From Granulicella sp. WH15 (GTDB lineage: Bacteria > Acidobacteriota > Terriglobia > Terriglobales > Acidobacteriaceae): DNA of 64,000 nucleotides. Numbering within the stretch: the first letter of the stretch is position 1; every line of letters begins with the position of its first letter. A program made the translations under genes and the position numbers. The notes under the pieces were generated by a model, which did not search any database, was not told the origin of the DNA, and worked only from the letters and a program-made list of their open reading frames with translations. The DNA lies in the NCBI RefSeq assembly GCF_009914315.1, contig NZ_CP042596.1:4030001-4094000 (forward strand), read 5' to 3'. Of this stretch, positions 1-8,508 are shown one piece after another.

Positions 1-1002
1 ACGCGCTGGACGCACCTGAACCGCAACTACTCCTTCCTCACCCAGGTTGAGGCGATCCTGTTAGACGGTCACTTCGTGCTGGAGCACGGCGGCCGCTCGC
101 GAGCGGGCGTCTTCTTCAACTTCAACGGCACCGCGGGCATGTGGCGCACCAAGGTCATCGACGAGGCGGGCGGCTGGCAGCACGACACCCTGACCGAAGA
201 CACCGACCTGAGCTACCGCGCGCAGCTCATCGGCTGGAAGTTCCACTACCTGCAAGACGTCGAGTGCCCCGCCGAGTTGCCCATCGAGATGACCGCCTTC
301 AAGACCCAGCAGGCGCGCTGGGCCAAGGGCCTCATCCAGACCGGCCTCAAGATTCTTCCGCGCGTGCTGCGCTCGGACGCCCCCTGGCACACCAAGCTCG
401 AGGCGTGGTATCACCTGACCGCCAACATCAGCTACCCGCTGATGATCGTGCTCAGCGTGCTGCTGATGCCCGCCATGATCATCCGCAGCTATCAGGGCTG
501 GCTCCAGATGCTGCTGATCGACCTGCCGCTCTTCATGGCCAGCACCATGTCCGTGTCGTCGTTCTACATGGTCAGCCAGAGGGAGCTATTCCCCGGCCGT
601 TGGTATCGCACCATCTTCTACCTGCCGTTCCTGATGGCGCTGGGCGTCGGACTGACCATCACCAACACCAAGGCCGTCATGGAGGCTCTCTTCGGCATCA
701 AGAGCGCCTTCGCCCGCACGCCGAAGTACTCGGTCAAGAAGAAGGGCGAGGTCTCTCAGGCCAAGAAGTACCGCAAGCGGCTCGGCATCATCCCGTGGAT
801 CGAGCTGGCCATCGGCGGTTACTTTGCCCTGACGATCTGGTACGCGATTGCGAGCGAGAATTACTTCACGGTGCCGTTCCTGGTGCTGTTCGTCTTCGGC
901 TACTGGTACACGGGCCTGCTCAGTCTGTTGCAGGGCCGCTTCGAGCGATTCAGCCCCAATGGCAGCGCATCCCACGAGAAGCCCTACCCTGTAGGCGTCT
1001 AA
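1..1002 (+). CDS. Family 2 membrane glycosyltransferase, 3' part (5' end outside window)
   Basis: The frame is open from base 1, so the gene begins before the window and the first ATG at 76 is internal. The visible 333 residues are the second half of a processive GT2 enzyme of the cellulose synthase/CESA-like group. A TEDTDLS segment carries the acidic catalytic residues, followed by the QQARW acceptor motif (family signature Q-x-x-R-W). At least four hydrophobic segments follow, starting near nt 415, 490, 610 and 790-940, which form the membrane channel part. The product is probably an inner-membrane polysaccharide or glycolipid synthase using a nucleotide sugar; the substrate cannot be read from this. 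The C-terminus is short and basic, without a PilZ domain. A clean hairpin terminator follows directly. Confidence 0.85.
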   Translation, partial: TRWTHLNRNYSFLTQVEAILLDGHFVLEHGGRSRAGVFFNFNGTAGMWRTKVIDEAGGWQHDTLTEDTDLSYRAQLIGWKFHYLQDVECPAELPIEMTAFKTQQARWAKGLIQTGLKILPRVLRSDAPWHTKLEAWYHLTANISYPLMIVLSVLLMPAMIIRSYQGWLQMLLIDLPLFMASTMSVSSFYMVSQRELFPGRWYRTIFYLPFLMALGVGLTITNTKAVMEALFGIKSAFARTPKYSVKKKGEVSQAKKYRKRLGIIPWIELAIGGYFALTIWYAIASENYFTVPFLVLFVFGYWYTGLLSLLQGRFERFSPNGSASHEKPYPVGV

Positions 1003-1012
1003 AAAGAAGAAG

Positions 1013-1045
1013 AAGCACTCAAAGCAGAGCCTTGAGTGCTTTGCT
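1013..1045 (+). terminator. Rho-independent-like terminator of the glycosyltransferase gene
   Basis: Ten-base arms AAGCACTCAA (1013-1022) and TTGAGTGCTT (1032-1041) form a hairpin with a 9-base loop, 11 bases after the stop codon. The T-run after it is short (TTTG), so termination may be imperfect. Confidence 0.6.
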
Positions 1046-1048
1046 GTT

Positions 1049-1110
1049 ACGCGAAGCGTCCAGCACCGCACGAAGTGCCGCCCGCCCGGCGCGAGGGCGC
1101 TGTTGCCGTT
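1049..1110 (+). repeat. Family A intergenic repeat, copy 1
   Basis: The string reads acgcgaagcgtc, cagcaccgcacgaagtgcc, gcccgcccggcg, agggcgct in order. Near-copies occur at 7111-7178 and 14711-14772 (inverted) and at 36090-36140, 39426-39481 and 53260-53316 (direct). No ORF of coding character crosses it. It contains the short inverted repeat gcac.gaagtgc. Confidence 0.75.
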
Positions 1111-1128
1111 GCCTGTTCTTTTGGCTGC

Positions 1129-1262
1129 CATTCAGGAGCGAAGCGAAGGAATCTGCTTCTGCTCTTGTCGTTGCTTCTGGGGTAGGTCCGGGCTTCAGCC
1201 CAGACATCAAAGACAGCCATGAATGCGGGCTTCAGCCCCCGAGGTATGCTTTCTGCTGCCTC
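1129..1262 (+). repeat. Family D intergenic repeat, copy 1
   Basis: The core is ttcaggagcgaagcgaagg, then aatctgcttctgctcttg, tcgttgcttctggggtagg and tccgggcttcagccc. It matches the copies at 10690-10784 and 46096-46215. This copy has lost the second arm of the long palindrome seen at 10733-10784. With family A beside it, it fills most of the 336-base gap between the glycosyltransferase and the outer-membrane protein gene. No gene is seen in the gap. Confidence 0.65.
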
Positions 1263-1288
1263 TCCCCAACCATTACGGACACGACGCA

Positions 1289-1326
1289 AATAGAACGGCC
1301 CTCGTCTTCACGAGGGCCGTTCTATT
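1289..1326. terminator. Strong bidirectional terminator hairpin
   Basis: Perfect 17-base arms (1289-1305 and 1310-1326, AATAGAACGGCCCTCGT and its complement) enclose a CTTC loop. It lies 13 bases beyond the stop codon of the minus-strand outer-membrane protein gene and probably ends that transcript. A/T-rich stem ends on both sides suit termination in either direction. Confidence 0.8.
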
Positions 1327-1338
1327 GCTTGAGGCTTA

Positions 1339-2397
1339 TTAGAACCGCAGACCAACCGTAATCGGAATATACGAGGTCTTATTGCTGTTGGCCGGATAAG
1401 CGTTATACCCCACATAGCTCGTCGTGGCGACGTTCTGAATCGTATACCCTTCACGCTGCGAGTTCGGGATGAACACGTAGCGCGCCTCGGCATACAGGCG
1501 CTCGTTGGCGAACTTCGAGAGCTTATACGTAAATCCGAGACCGGCGTTCACGCCGACCGAGTTGCTCGTGTAGACGTCGACGTTCTGGTTCGCCTGCACC
1601 GTATAGCAGTAGTAGTAGCACTCTTCCACGATTGCGGGCAGCGTGAAGTTGGTGACCTTGTGGTAGAAGCCCACGCCGCCGACAACATAAGCACCCACCG
1701 TACCCGTATCCATGAAGGTATAGGTCGGATCAATCGTGAACGACCAGACGTGGCTGTTGCCGTCCAGGCCGCTGATCTGGTCGGCCGCATCCACACCGTA
1801 GTTGTAAAGGTTCTGCTGGTTCTGGAGCGTCCTGCCCTGCAACCCGAAGTGGTGATAGTCGAACTGGATCAGCGTGGCAAACTTCTTCGAGAAGTTGCGC
1901 CCAAAGCCAACCTGGAAGTCCCAGCTCGGCGTGTCGTACTCGTGCAGGTTGCCCACCGGAATCGCGACGCCCGCACCGGCCATGAACGCCCACTTGTTCG
2001 ACCCATCCGCGTTGTGCGAGCTGTCGTTGTAGCGAGGGCGGCCGTAGCGGCGGCGAGGCGGCGGCTGCAGCGCATCCCCGGTCGACTCCGCAACGTTCGG
2101 GATATAGTTCTCAGCGGCCAGGCTCTCGCTCGAACCTACCGACGAGCTATAGCTCAGGTCCGAAAGATCCACCATCGGGGCCAGCGCCGCGGTAAACAGA
2201 TTGCTCGCAACAGGCTCATTGCTCGCGACAAGCGTAGCCCCGTCCGCCGCCGCCGAAGAGATCGGCTGCTGCGCGTGCAGGTTGAGCGTGCCCGCGCCAG
2301 CCAGTAAGGCCACGGCGGCGGCGAGGCGAACCGTCATGCGAGTGGATCTGCGCGCGACGGCATCAGGACGGACAGTGAGGTCTTGGATCATGTGCAT
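1339..2397 (-). CDS. Secreted outer-membrane beta-barrel protein
   Basis: The protein has 352 residues. The ATG at 2397 is preferred because AGGGAG lies 8 bases upstream. That gives a long basic n-region before the hydrophobic signal core (LAAAVALLAGAG) and an AQQ cleavage site. A low-complexity PPPRRRYGRPR linker near residues 110-120 precedes a C-terminal barrel rich in alternating strands. The protein ends in a phenylalanine after a hydrophobic strand (ITVGLRF), the usual signal for BAM-dependent insertion. This resembles OmpA/OmpX-like 'outer membrane beta-barrel' porin-family proteins common in acidobacteria. A short Cys-rich loop (CYYYCY) is unusual and could form a disulfide. A role in transport or structure is not evident. 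Confidence 0.75.
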   Translation of the reverse strand: MHMIQDLTVRPDAVARRSTRMTVRLAAAVALLAGAGTLNLHAQQPISSAAADGATLVASNEPVASNLFTAALAPMVDLSDLSYSSSVGSSESLAAENYIPNVAESTGDALQPPPRRRYGRPRYNDSSHNADGSNKWAFMAGAGVAIPVGNLHEYDTPSWDFQVGFGRNFSKKFATLIQFDYHHFGLQGRTLQNQQNLYNYGVDAADQISGLDGNSHVWSFTIDPTYTFMDTGTVGAYVVGGVGFYHKVTNFTLPAIVEECYYYCYTVQANQNVDVYTSNSVGVNAGLGFTYKLSKFANERLYAEARYVFIPNSQREGYTIQNVATTSYVGYNAYPANSNKTSYIPITVGLRF

Positions 2398-2576
2398 CGA
2401 TTGACTCCCTGAAAAGGTATATCTTCTGCTGCTGAACCCTAAGTTAGGTCTCTAGTTGCGTTGGACGTGCATTTGATCTCTTTGGACCACCCCACGTCGC
2501 AAAACGTAAGCAGACACCGGCTCAACAGAACCTATGCGGCTTGTTAGATAGCAGAAAACAAAACAAAAGACCGGGC
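2398..2576. other. Intergenic region upstream of the outer-membrane protein gene
   Basis: This AT-richer leader of the minus-strand barrel gene should hold its promoter, but I could not assign -35/-10 boxes with confidence. No coding sequence is seen. Confidence 0.4.
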
Positions 2577-2613
2577 AAAAATGGGCGGCACACTGATCGC
2601 GCGCCGCCCATTT
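2577..2613 (-). terminator. Terminator of the RNase E/G gene
   Basis: Read on the minus strand, AAATGGGCGGC pairs with GCCGCCCATTT across a 13-base loop, and a run of T follows (AAAAA at 2577-2581 on the plus strand). It starts 27 bases after the rng stop codon. Confidence 0.8.
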
Positions 2614-2640
2614 CAATTGCATTCCATCGTACGAGTTTGA

Positions 2641-5600
2641 TTAGTGGATGTCGAACTGCTCCGGATGCAGGCTCGGATCGCTCTTGACCAGAATGGTCTT
2701 GCCGACCATCTCTTCCATCTCCTGCAACCACTTGGTCCCCGGAGCCTTCAACTGCTTGACCACCTCCGGGTTCACCCGCAACATCACGTCGCCGCGATCC
2801 AGATGCTTGTGCATCTTGCGCATCTCGATGTAGATGTCGTTGCACACCGTCACCGGCGACTTGACCATGCCGGTTCCCGCGCAGATGCTGCACGTCGTCG
2901 AGAGCGTGCGCTCCAGCGACTGCTTGACCCGCTTACGCGTGATCGCCACCAGGCCGAAGTCATTGAACTGAAGCACCTTCGAAGGAGCCCGGTCGGACTT
3001 CAGCTCCTCCTCAAGCGCCGCCATCACCTTGTTGCGGTTCTTGCGCTCATCCATGTCGATGAAGTCGATGATGATGATGCCGCCCAGGTCGCGCAGCCGG
3101 ATCTGGCGCACGATCTCAGGGATCGCATCGAGGTTCGTCTTGACGATGGTGTCCTCGAGCCGCGCCGTCTTGCCGACGTACTTGCCGGTGTTGATGTCGA
3201 TGGCGACCAGCGCCTCGGTCTGGTTGATGACGATCGATCCACCCGACTTCAGCCACACCTTCGACCGCAGAGCCTTGTTGATCTCTTCCGTGATGCCGAA
3301 CTGCTCAAAGAGCGGCGTCTCCTTGGTGTAGAGCTTCACGCGCCGGATCAGGCTGGGCTGGAAGCGCTGCAGGAAGCGAAGCACGCGCTCGTACTCGGTC
3401 TCGGTATCGACCCAGATGGCCGAGAAGGTGTCCGTCACCTGGTCGCGTAGAATCCGCTCGACGAGGTTAAGGTCGTGATAGATCAGCGCCGGAGACTTGC
3501 TGGACTCCGACCGAGCCTTGATATCGGCCCACAGGTTCAGCAGGAAGCGCAGGTCGCTGCGCAGCTCCTCCTCGCTAGCCCCGGCAGCCGCCGTGCGGAC
3601 GATGAATCCGCCCGCCGCCTCGCCCTTCTCGCTCAGCAGAATCTCCTTCAGCCGCCGCCGCTCGCCGTCAGACTCGATCTTGCGCGAGACGCCGGTGTGG
3701 TTCACGGTCGGCATAAACACCAGGAACCGCCCCGGCAGCGCGATGTGCGAGGTGATCCGAGCGCCCTTCTTGGCGATGGGCTCCTTGGCGATCTGGCAGA
3801 GAATCTCCTGACCCGGCTTCAGCAGGTCCGAGATGGCAGGCAGGTTGGTCGACTGCGCCGACCGTGCGCCGTTGCGTCCATCCCGGCGGCCACGATCACC
3901 ACCACTCCGTTCTGAACCGCCACGATCCGAGCTGGAACGCTCTCCCGAACGCTCCGGACCACGCTCCGAAGAGCTGCGGTCCGACGGGCTACGATCCGAG
4001 GCTAACGAACGATCCCGTCCCGAGCGCCCCGAACGGCGGCCACGGTCTCCGCGACGGCCCTCCCTGCGACCCTCACGACGGCCTTCGCCCGGTGCAGCCG
4101 GAGCCGCGCCGTCCACAGGAGCCTCGGTGAAGCCTTCAGTCTGGGCGAACTCACGCGTAAAGTCCTCGTCGTTCGCGAACGCCGCGTTCTCCGCGTCGAG
4201 GTCCGAGGAGTTCTCGTCCAGTTCCTCAATCTCCTCGCCCTCTTCGAGCGTGTAATCCTGATCCTCTTCGAGGAAGTCCTCGAAGTCGTCCTCTTCTTCC
4301 TCATCCTCCGGAGCCGTCCGCGTGATCTGGTCGATGGACATCTCCCGAATCATCGAGCCCAGGTCAGCCGCGCCTTCGAGCGTCTCCTCCTGCTCGGTCT
4401 CCTCTTCGTCCACGGCCGAGCCGTGCAGAGTCGGCAGCTCGTCCTCTTCGACCAGCTCCTCCTCCTCCAGCAGTCCGGTGCCCGGCTCGAAGTGCGTCGG
4501 CACGACTGCCGCAGGTTGGGGCTGGAAGGAGTCCACTACAGCAGCTTCGTGGTAGATCGGAGACGTCGGCTCGGGCAGATCCTGCGCAGGAAGCTCCTCG
4601 ACGACAGCAGTCGCGCCATCGAACGGCGGCTCCGAATGCATCTCGCCGGTCTCGGAGATGCTGGTCAACTGCACCGGCTCGACCGTCTCTGTATGCGTAT
4701 CCTCCACGACCGGAATCGCCAACCCAACCGGCTCGCCCTGATACTCAGCCGGAACCGCAATCTCGGGCAGGGCCTCCATCACGGGAGACTGCGCTCCCTC
4801 AAGGAGCGACGTGCCCTCAGCCGCAACCTCCGGCTCCAGCACCGGCGGGGCCGACTGGCGGAACTCGCGCGGCGGCACCGGATCGACCCGGTAAGAGACC
4901 GAAGCCTCGCTCGGCTCGTACTCCTGCTCAATAACTTCTTCCTGTGCAGCAACCGGCTCCGCACTGGCCTCAACTACAGGCTCAACGGCCTGCACCGGCT
5001 CAGAAACCTCGGCAACCGGCTCACTCACAACCGTCTCAGCCGCAGGCAGTTCGGGAGCGTAACCCTCCGGAATCGGAGGCGGCGCGACGAACGTGCTATA
5101 CACCGGCTCGACGGCATGGGAAGCCTCGGCGAGCGGTTCAGCCTCGACCGGCGCTGCGACGCTCTGCTGCACCGGAGCTGCATCCCGGAAGCCACGGTCG
5201 TTCCTGTCATTCCGATCCCGACGGTCGTTCCGTCCACCGCGTCCACCGCGCTCGAAGCGATCATTCCGATCACCACGGCCACCTTCGTTCCGCCCCCCGG
5301 CGCTCGGCTCGCGACGCCGGATTGTCTCACCCGGCAGCACCGTGCCACCATCCCAGCTTCCGGTCAGCGTGAACTCCGTCGAAGGCGGAGGAGGAGGTGC
5401 AACCTGCGCCGCCGGAGCGGGCGCATCGCCGCCCGTGCGGTACTTCGAGAGCGACTCGCCCGGCAGAATGATCGGCTCGCCGACCGGCTCCTCCGGCTCC
5501 GCCTCACGGCCATACACGGGCGCGTCAAAACCAGCCTCGGCTCCACGCGGAGCAAAGCCACGATCCCCACGGTCGCCGCCACGTCCACGGCCACGGTCGC

Positions 5601-6546
5601 GACCACCACGGTCGCCGCGATCCCGCCCGCCACGCTCCGGCCGCACAAACGCCGCATCAGCCTGCGCAGGCGCAGGCTCGGGAGCAATCGGCACCACCGG
5701 CGGCGGCGCGCTCGCGTCGATATCCAGCCGGTCGTAGTCCACGTAAGAAGAATCTTCGCCGGTCGAGGCTACCGGGCTTACACCTTGGTTCACGTCCTCA
5801 CGTCCCGGCCCACGGCCTCCGCGCCGTCCACGACGCCCGCGCCAGCGGCGGCTGCCGTCGGCTCCGGGAGCGCCTTCGCCCACGGCCTCACTATCGACCA
5901 ACGGCGCGCCATACAGCGGAGCTACATGCAGGGTGGGAACATCCGGCTGGAAGTACTCGTCGGTAGCCTCAACCGGAGGCGCATCGCTGCGCGGAGCCTC
6001 GTTGCGATCCCGTCCCGCGTTGCGGTCACGATCCCGGCCACGGTTGCGGCCGCCGCGACGGCTGCCCGAACGCTCGCCGCGCTCCGAGGTCACCGGACGC
6101 GCCGGATCGAGCGAAGAAACGGCTGCATTGAAGAGGTCCGAATCGGTCGGCTCAGCCGGACGCTCAGGAGTCCTGTCGCCACGATCCCGGTCGCGACCAC
6201 GATCCCGCCCGCCACGGTCGCCGCGTCCTTCGCGCTGCTGGCCGCCCTCGCGGGCCTCCCGCGGCGCGCGGCTGTCGCCGCTGTTCGCGTTCGCTTCGAA
6301 GTCCGCCGAATCACCGGCTTCTTCCATGAAATCAGTAATATAGAGGAACGCATCGCGCTCCAGGCCAATGTCCACGAAGGACGACTGCATACCCGGAAGC
6401 ACGCGCGTTACCTTGCCGTTGTAGATGGATCCGGCCAGCGAATACTCGTTCTCGCGCTCGTAGTAAATCTCGGCGAGGGCGTCGTTTTCGACGATGGCAA
6501 GCCGCGTCTCATGCGGCGTAGAAGAGATATAAATTTCTTTCGACAT
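2641..6546 (-). CDS. rng: Ribonuclease E/G with a giant disordered insertion in the S1 domain
   Basis: This is an endoribonuclease for mRNA decay and rRNA/tRNA processing. Its 1,301 residues compare with about 490 in RNase G. Residues 1-78 carry the start and the first strands of the S1 RNA-binding domain (SFVDIGLERDAFLYITDF). Residues about 79-902 are low-complexity: RGGRDRGRDRDRGDR-like blocks, a Pro/Glu/Val-rich middle, an acidic run near 750-790, then RS/RG-rich sequence. The fold resumes at residue 903 (PAISDLLKPGQEILCQ) and completes S1. The catalytic DNase I-like domain follows, with metal-binding Asp1117 (AIDINTGKY) and Asp1161 (IIDFIDMDER), and the zinc-link Cys1219/Cys1222 (CSIC). 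Catalytic residues are intact. The insert resembles the arginine-rich, unstructured degradosome scaffold that RNase E carries at its C-terminus. It lies downstream of rodA on the same strand. Confidence 0.95.
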   Translation of the reverse strand: MSKEIYISSTPHETRLAIVENDALAEIYYERENEYSLAGSIYNGKVTRVLPGMQSSFVDIGLERDAFLYITDFMEEAGDSADFEANANSGDSRAPREAREGGQQREGRGDRGGRDRGRDRDRGDRTPERPAEPTDSDLFNAAVSSLDPARPVTSERGERSGSRRGGRNRGRDRDRNAGRDRNEAPRSDAPPVEATDEYFQPDVPTLHVAPLYGAPLVDSEAVGEGAPGADGSRRWRGRRGRRGGRGPGREDVNQGVSPVASTGEDSSYVDYDRLDIDASAPPPVVPIAPEPAPAQADAAFVRPERGGRDRGDRGGRDRGRGRGGDRGDRGFAPRGAEAGFDAPVYGREAEPEEPVGEPIILPGESLSKYRTGGDAPAPAAQVAPPPPPSTEFTLTGSWDGGTVLPGETIRRREPSAGGRNEGGRGDRNDRFERGGRGGRNDRRDRNDRNDRGFRDAAPVQQSVAAPVEAEPLAEASHAVEPVYSTFVAPPPIPEGYAPELPAAETVVSEPVAEVSEPVQAVEPVVEASAEPVAAQEEVIEQEYEPSEASVSYRVDPVPPREFRQSAPPVLEPEVAAEGTSLLEGAQSPVMEALPEIAVPAEYQGEPVGLAIPVVEDTHTETVEPVQLTSISETGEMHSEPPFDGATAVVEELPAQDLPEPTSPIYHEAAVVDSFQPQPAAVVPTHFEPGTGLLEEEELVEEDELPTLHGSAVDEEETEQEETLEGAADLGSMIREMSIDQITRTAPEDEEEEDDFEDFLEEDQDYTLEEGEEIEELDENSSDLDAENAAFANDEDFTREFAQTEGFTEAPVDGAAPAAPGEGRREGRREGRRGDRGRRSGRSGRDRSLASDRSPSDRSSSERGPERSGERSSSDRGGSERSGGDRGRRDGRNGARSAQSTNLPAISDLLKPGQEILCQIAKEPIAKKGARITSHIALPGRFLVFMPTVNHTGVSRKIESDGERRRLKEILLSEKGEAAGGFIVRTAAAGASEEELRSDLRFLLNLWADIKARSESSKSPALIYHDLNLVERILRDQVTDTFSAIWVDTETEYERVLRFLQRFQPSLIRRVKLYTKETPLFEQFGITEEINKALRSKVWLKSGGSIVINQTEALVAIDINTGKYVGKTARLEDTIVKTNLDAIPEIVRQIRLRDLGGIIIIDFIDMDERKNRNKVMAALEEELKSDRAPSKVLQFNDFGLVAITRKRVKQSLERTLSTTCSICAGTGMVKSPVTVCNDIYIEMRKMHKHLDRGDVMLRVNPEVVKQLKAPGTKWLQEMEEMVGKTILVKSDPSLHPEQFDIH

Positions 6547-7110
6547 GCTCTGTTCTGCTTTCTGCCCGATTAGGGGCGGCAGGCAGACCAGAGATCGGGG
6601 GCGCTAGCGAAATCCGCTAGTTGCAGCCCACCGCAGGAGAGGACAGTGGCAGGAGTGCCGAAGCTGCGGGCGCGATCGTCTTTGCGTGTTGATACACCTC
6701 TGCCCTGGCTTGAATGGCACGTACTCCATTCAGATCAGGGACGGAAAACGAGGCAAAATTGAGAGGATCGGAACCACGAAATGCTGCTTCTTGCGAGAGA
6801 TCGCATACGCGGAAGGTGACCTGGACAACCTCGTGATGAGGCGGGGCCGTTTGCCTTCCGGAAGCGATCATTCCCTGAACCTGTCCGGCCAACGGATTCG
6901 ATCTCGGCCTGGCCGGCCTTTTTCTAAAGTCTAAAGTCTTTGAAATCAACAAAGTCCTTTGTTGCCGCTGCCGGCGCCTGACGCCAATTGGGGAGCGGGT
7001 GCTGCGCTGTGCGGCATCTGGCCGCGCAGGTCTATCTGTAGTATGCACCACCACCACCTATTTGTGGGGATGGACTGCTCCGATTTGTAACGCGGAGTTC
7101 ATTTAAGAAC
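6547..7110. other. Long intergenic region upstream of rng
   Basis: About 560 bases separate rng from the family A repeat beside rodA. ORFs of 146 (-) and 82 (+) codons cover it but look non-coding: Arg/Pro/Ser-biased, no recognisable start signal, no motif. It contains several small hairpins and a GC hairpin with T-run (see the candidate RNA). The rng promoter must lie here or further upstream. Confidence 0.5.
6690..6925 (+). ncRNA. Candidate structured small RNA (unidentified)
   Basis: On the plus strand there is a hairpin CCCTG..TGAATGG / CCATTCA..CAGGG (about 6702-6740) and the small stem-loops GCGAgagaTCGC and CCTCgtgatGAGG. At the end CCGGCC (6885-6890) pairs with GGCCGG (6911-6916), followed by TTTTT at 6919-6923, like an intrinsic terminator. 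The boundaries are guesses. I looked for 6S, SRP, RNase P and tmRNA signatures and recognised none. It may simply be structured leader or spacer DNA. Confidence 0.2.
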
Positions 7111-7178
7111 AAAGGCAAAGCGCCCTTACGCCGGGCGGGCGGCACTTCGTGCGGTTCTCGACGCTTCGCGTGAAAGAC
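7111..7178 (-). repeat. Family A intergenic repeat, copy 2 (inverted)
   Basis: It reads gcgcccttacgccgggcggg, then cggcacttcgtgcggttctc and gacgcttcgcgtgaaagac, the reverse complement of copy 1. It abuts the rodA stop codon at 7180 and so lies in the 3' region of the rodA transcript. Confidence 0.75.
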
Positions 7179-7179
7179 T

Positions 7180-8280
7180 TTAATTCACAAACCGACGCAT
7201 ACGGATGTTCATTACGATACCCAGCGACAGAAACGTAAACAGCACCGACGAGCCGCCGTAGCTCAGCAACGGCAGCGGAATCCCCGTCACCGGCATCATC
7301 CCCACCACCATCCCCACGTTCACCGCGATCTGGAAGAGAATCACCGCCACCACCCCCATAATCAGGAAGCTCCCCGGCACATCCCCCGCCGTCTGCGCGT
7401 TCTGGATCAGCCTCATCAGGATCAAGAAGTAGAGCAGCAACACCACAATCGCGCCCAGAAACCCATGCTCCTCGCACAGCGCCGCGAAGATGAAGTCGGT
7501 ATACGGAATCGGCAGGAAATCCCCCTGCGTCTGCGTCCCCTTGTTCGCACCCTTGCCCCACAGCCCGCCCGACCCCACCGCGATCAGCGACTGCCGGATC
7601 TGGTATCCCGAGCCTCTGGGGTCATCATCGGGGTTCATAAACGAGGTGAGCCGCTGGACCTGATACGGCTTCAGCACCTTGCCCGACTTCAGCACGGCCA
7701 CGCCCGCCAGCCCGAAGACCAGAATCAGGATCGCCGCCTGTCGCCATTGGATGCCGCCCAGAAACAGCCCCGCCACCAGCACCGGCGCATACGTCAGCGC
7801 GGTGCCCAGGTCCGGCTGCTTCAGCACCATCAGCATGGGCACGCCGACCAGCGCGAACGCCTTGAAGATATCTCCCCAGGTAAGCTGTTTGCCCACCAAT
7901 CCCCAGAAGTATCGGGCGACGCAGAGGATCAGCACCAGCTTCATCCACTCCGACGGCTGAAAGTGGATGCCGCCCGGAAACCGTATCCAACGCCGCGCGC
8001 CCAGCACCTTGGTCCCCACCAGCCGCACCGCCACCAGCGCGACGATGCCCACGCCGTACGCCCACGGCGCGATCTCGAGCAGGTTGTGGTAGTCCACCAG
8101 CGACATCAGGAACATCAACACCAGCCCGATGGCCAGAAATCCCAGTTGTTTGTGGTCGAAGCCGTGGAACTTCGTCATTGCCGTAGCCGAGCGGATCTCC
8201 AGCACGCTGACCAGCGAGAGCAGCAGCACAAAGCCCAGCAACATCCAGTCGAAATCGCGATATGAGGAAGAACGCTGCAT
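7180..8280 (-). CDS. rodA: Peptidoglycan glycosyltransferase RodA (SEDS family)
   Basis: This integral inner-membrane SEDS protein of 366 residues polymerises lipid II into glycan strands for cell elongation, working with PBP2. About ten hydrophobic segments are visible. The conserved segment FPGGIHFQPSEWMKL (around residues 100-125) and the GSGGLWGKGANKGTQ and PYTDFIFA stretches with EEHGFLG are diagnostic of the RodA/FtsW/SpoVE family. The C-terminal PLLSYGGSS motif is present. The length is normal for RodA. The partner mrdA lies upstream on the same strand, but a plus-strand peptidase gene separates them, so they cannot share a simple transcript unless it reads across the antisense gene. 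A family A repeat touches the stop codon. Confidence 0.95.
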   Translation of the reverse strand: MQRSSSYRDFDWMLLGFVLLLSLVSVLEIRSATAMTKFHGFDHKQLGFLAIGLVLMFLMSLVDYHNLLEIAPWAYGVGIVALVAVRLVGTKVLGARRWIRFPGGIHFQPSEWMKLVLILCVARYFWGLVGKQLTWGDIFKAFALVGVPMLMVLKQPDLGTALTYAPVLVAGLFLGGIQWRQAAILILVFGLAGVAVLKSGKVLKPYQVQRLTSFMNPDDDPRGSGYQIRQSLIAVGSGGLWGKGANKGTQTQGDFLPIPYTDFIFAALCEEHGFLGAIVVLLLYFLILMRLIQNAQTAGDVPGSFLIMGVVAVILFQIAVNVGMVVGMMPVTGIPLPLLSYGGSSVLFTFLSLGIVMNIRMRRFVN

Positions 8281-8289
8281 CAGCCCTTG

Positions 8290-8480
8290 TAGTGTAGTAC
8301 TTCGTACCGTCTTGGGGGCGGCATGGGGGAGTTACCAGCATGGGGCCTTCCGTTGGTCGGCAGCGAGAATTTTTCTTCCCGACCAACGGAAGGGCCACGC
8401 GAAGCTTTAAAAAGGCGTGTGAACGCCCGCCCCGCGCGTAGCGGGCCTGTCCGGCAGGACAATTTCTTTTTAAGAACGCC
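8290..8480. repeat. Mosaic of family B and family C repeats
   Basis: A family B head (gtacttcgtaccgtcttgggggcgg) is followed by inverted arms ccttccgttggtcgg (8346-8360) and ccgaccaacggaagg (8379-8393), which can form a 15-base hairpin. After cacgcgaagc comes family C, aaaaaggcgtgtgaacgcc then cgcgtagcgggcctgtcc and ggcaggac (8408-8462). It fills the gap between the divergent rodA and S9 peptidase genes, so their promoters lie within or beside it. Confidence 0.75.
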
Positions 8481-8508
8481 CGCAGCCGCTGCTATCGTAG
8501 ACACTCAT

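Noticed and set aside
4423..6573. 716-residue plus-strand ORF antisense to rng
   Set aside because: It is a shadow of the repetitive, GC-rich rng insert. Its product is Arg/His/Leu-biased with no motif.
6617..7057. 146-codon minus-strand ORF in the rng-rodA gap
   Set aside because: It has no homology-like segments, no ribosome-binding site and biased composition. It was kept only as non-coding context.
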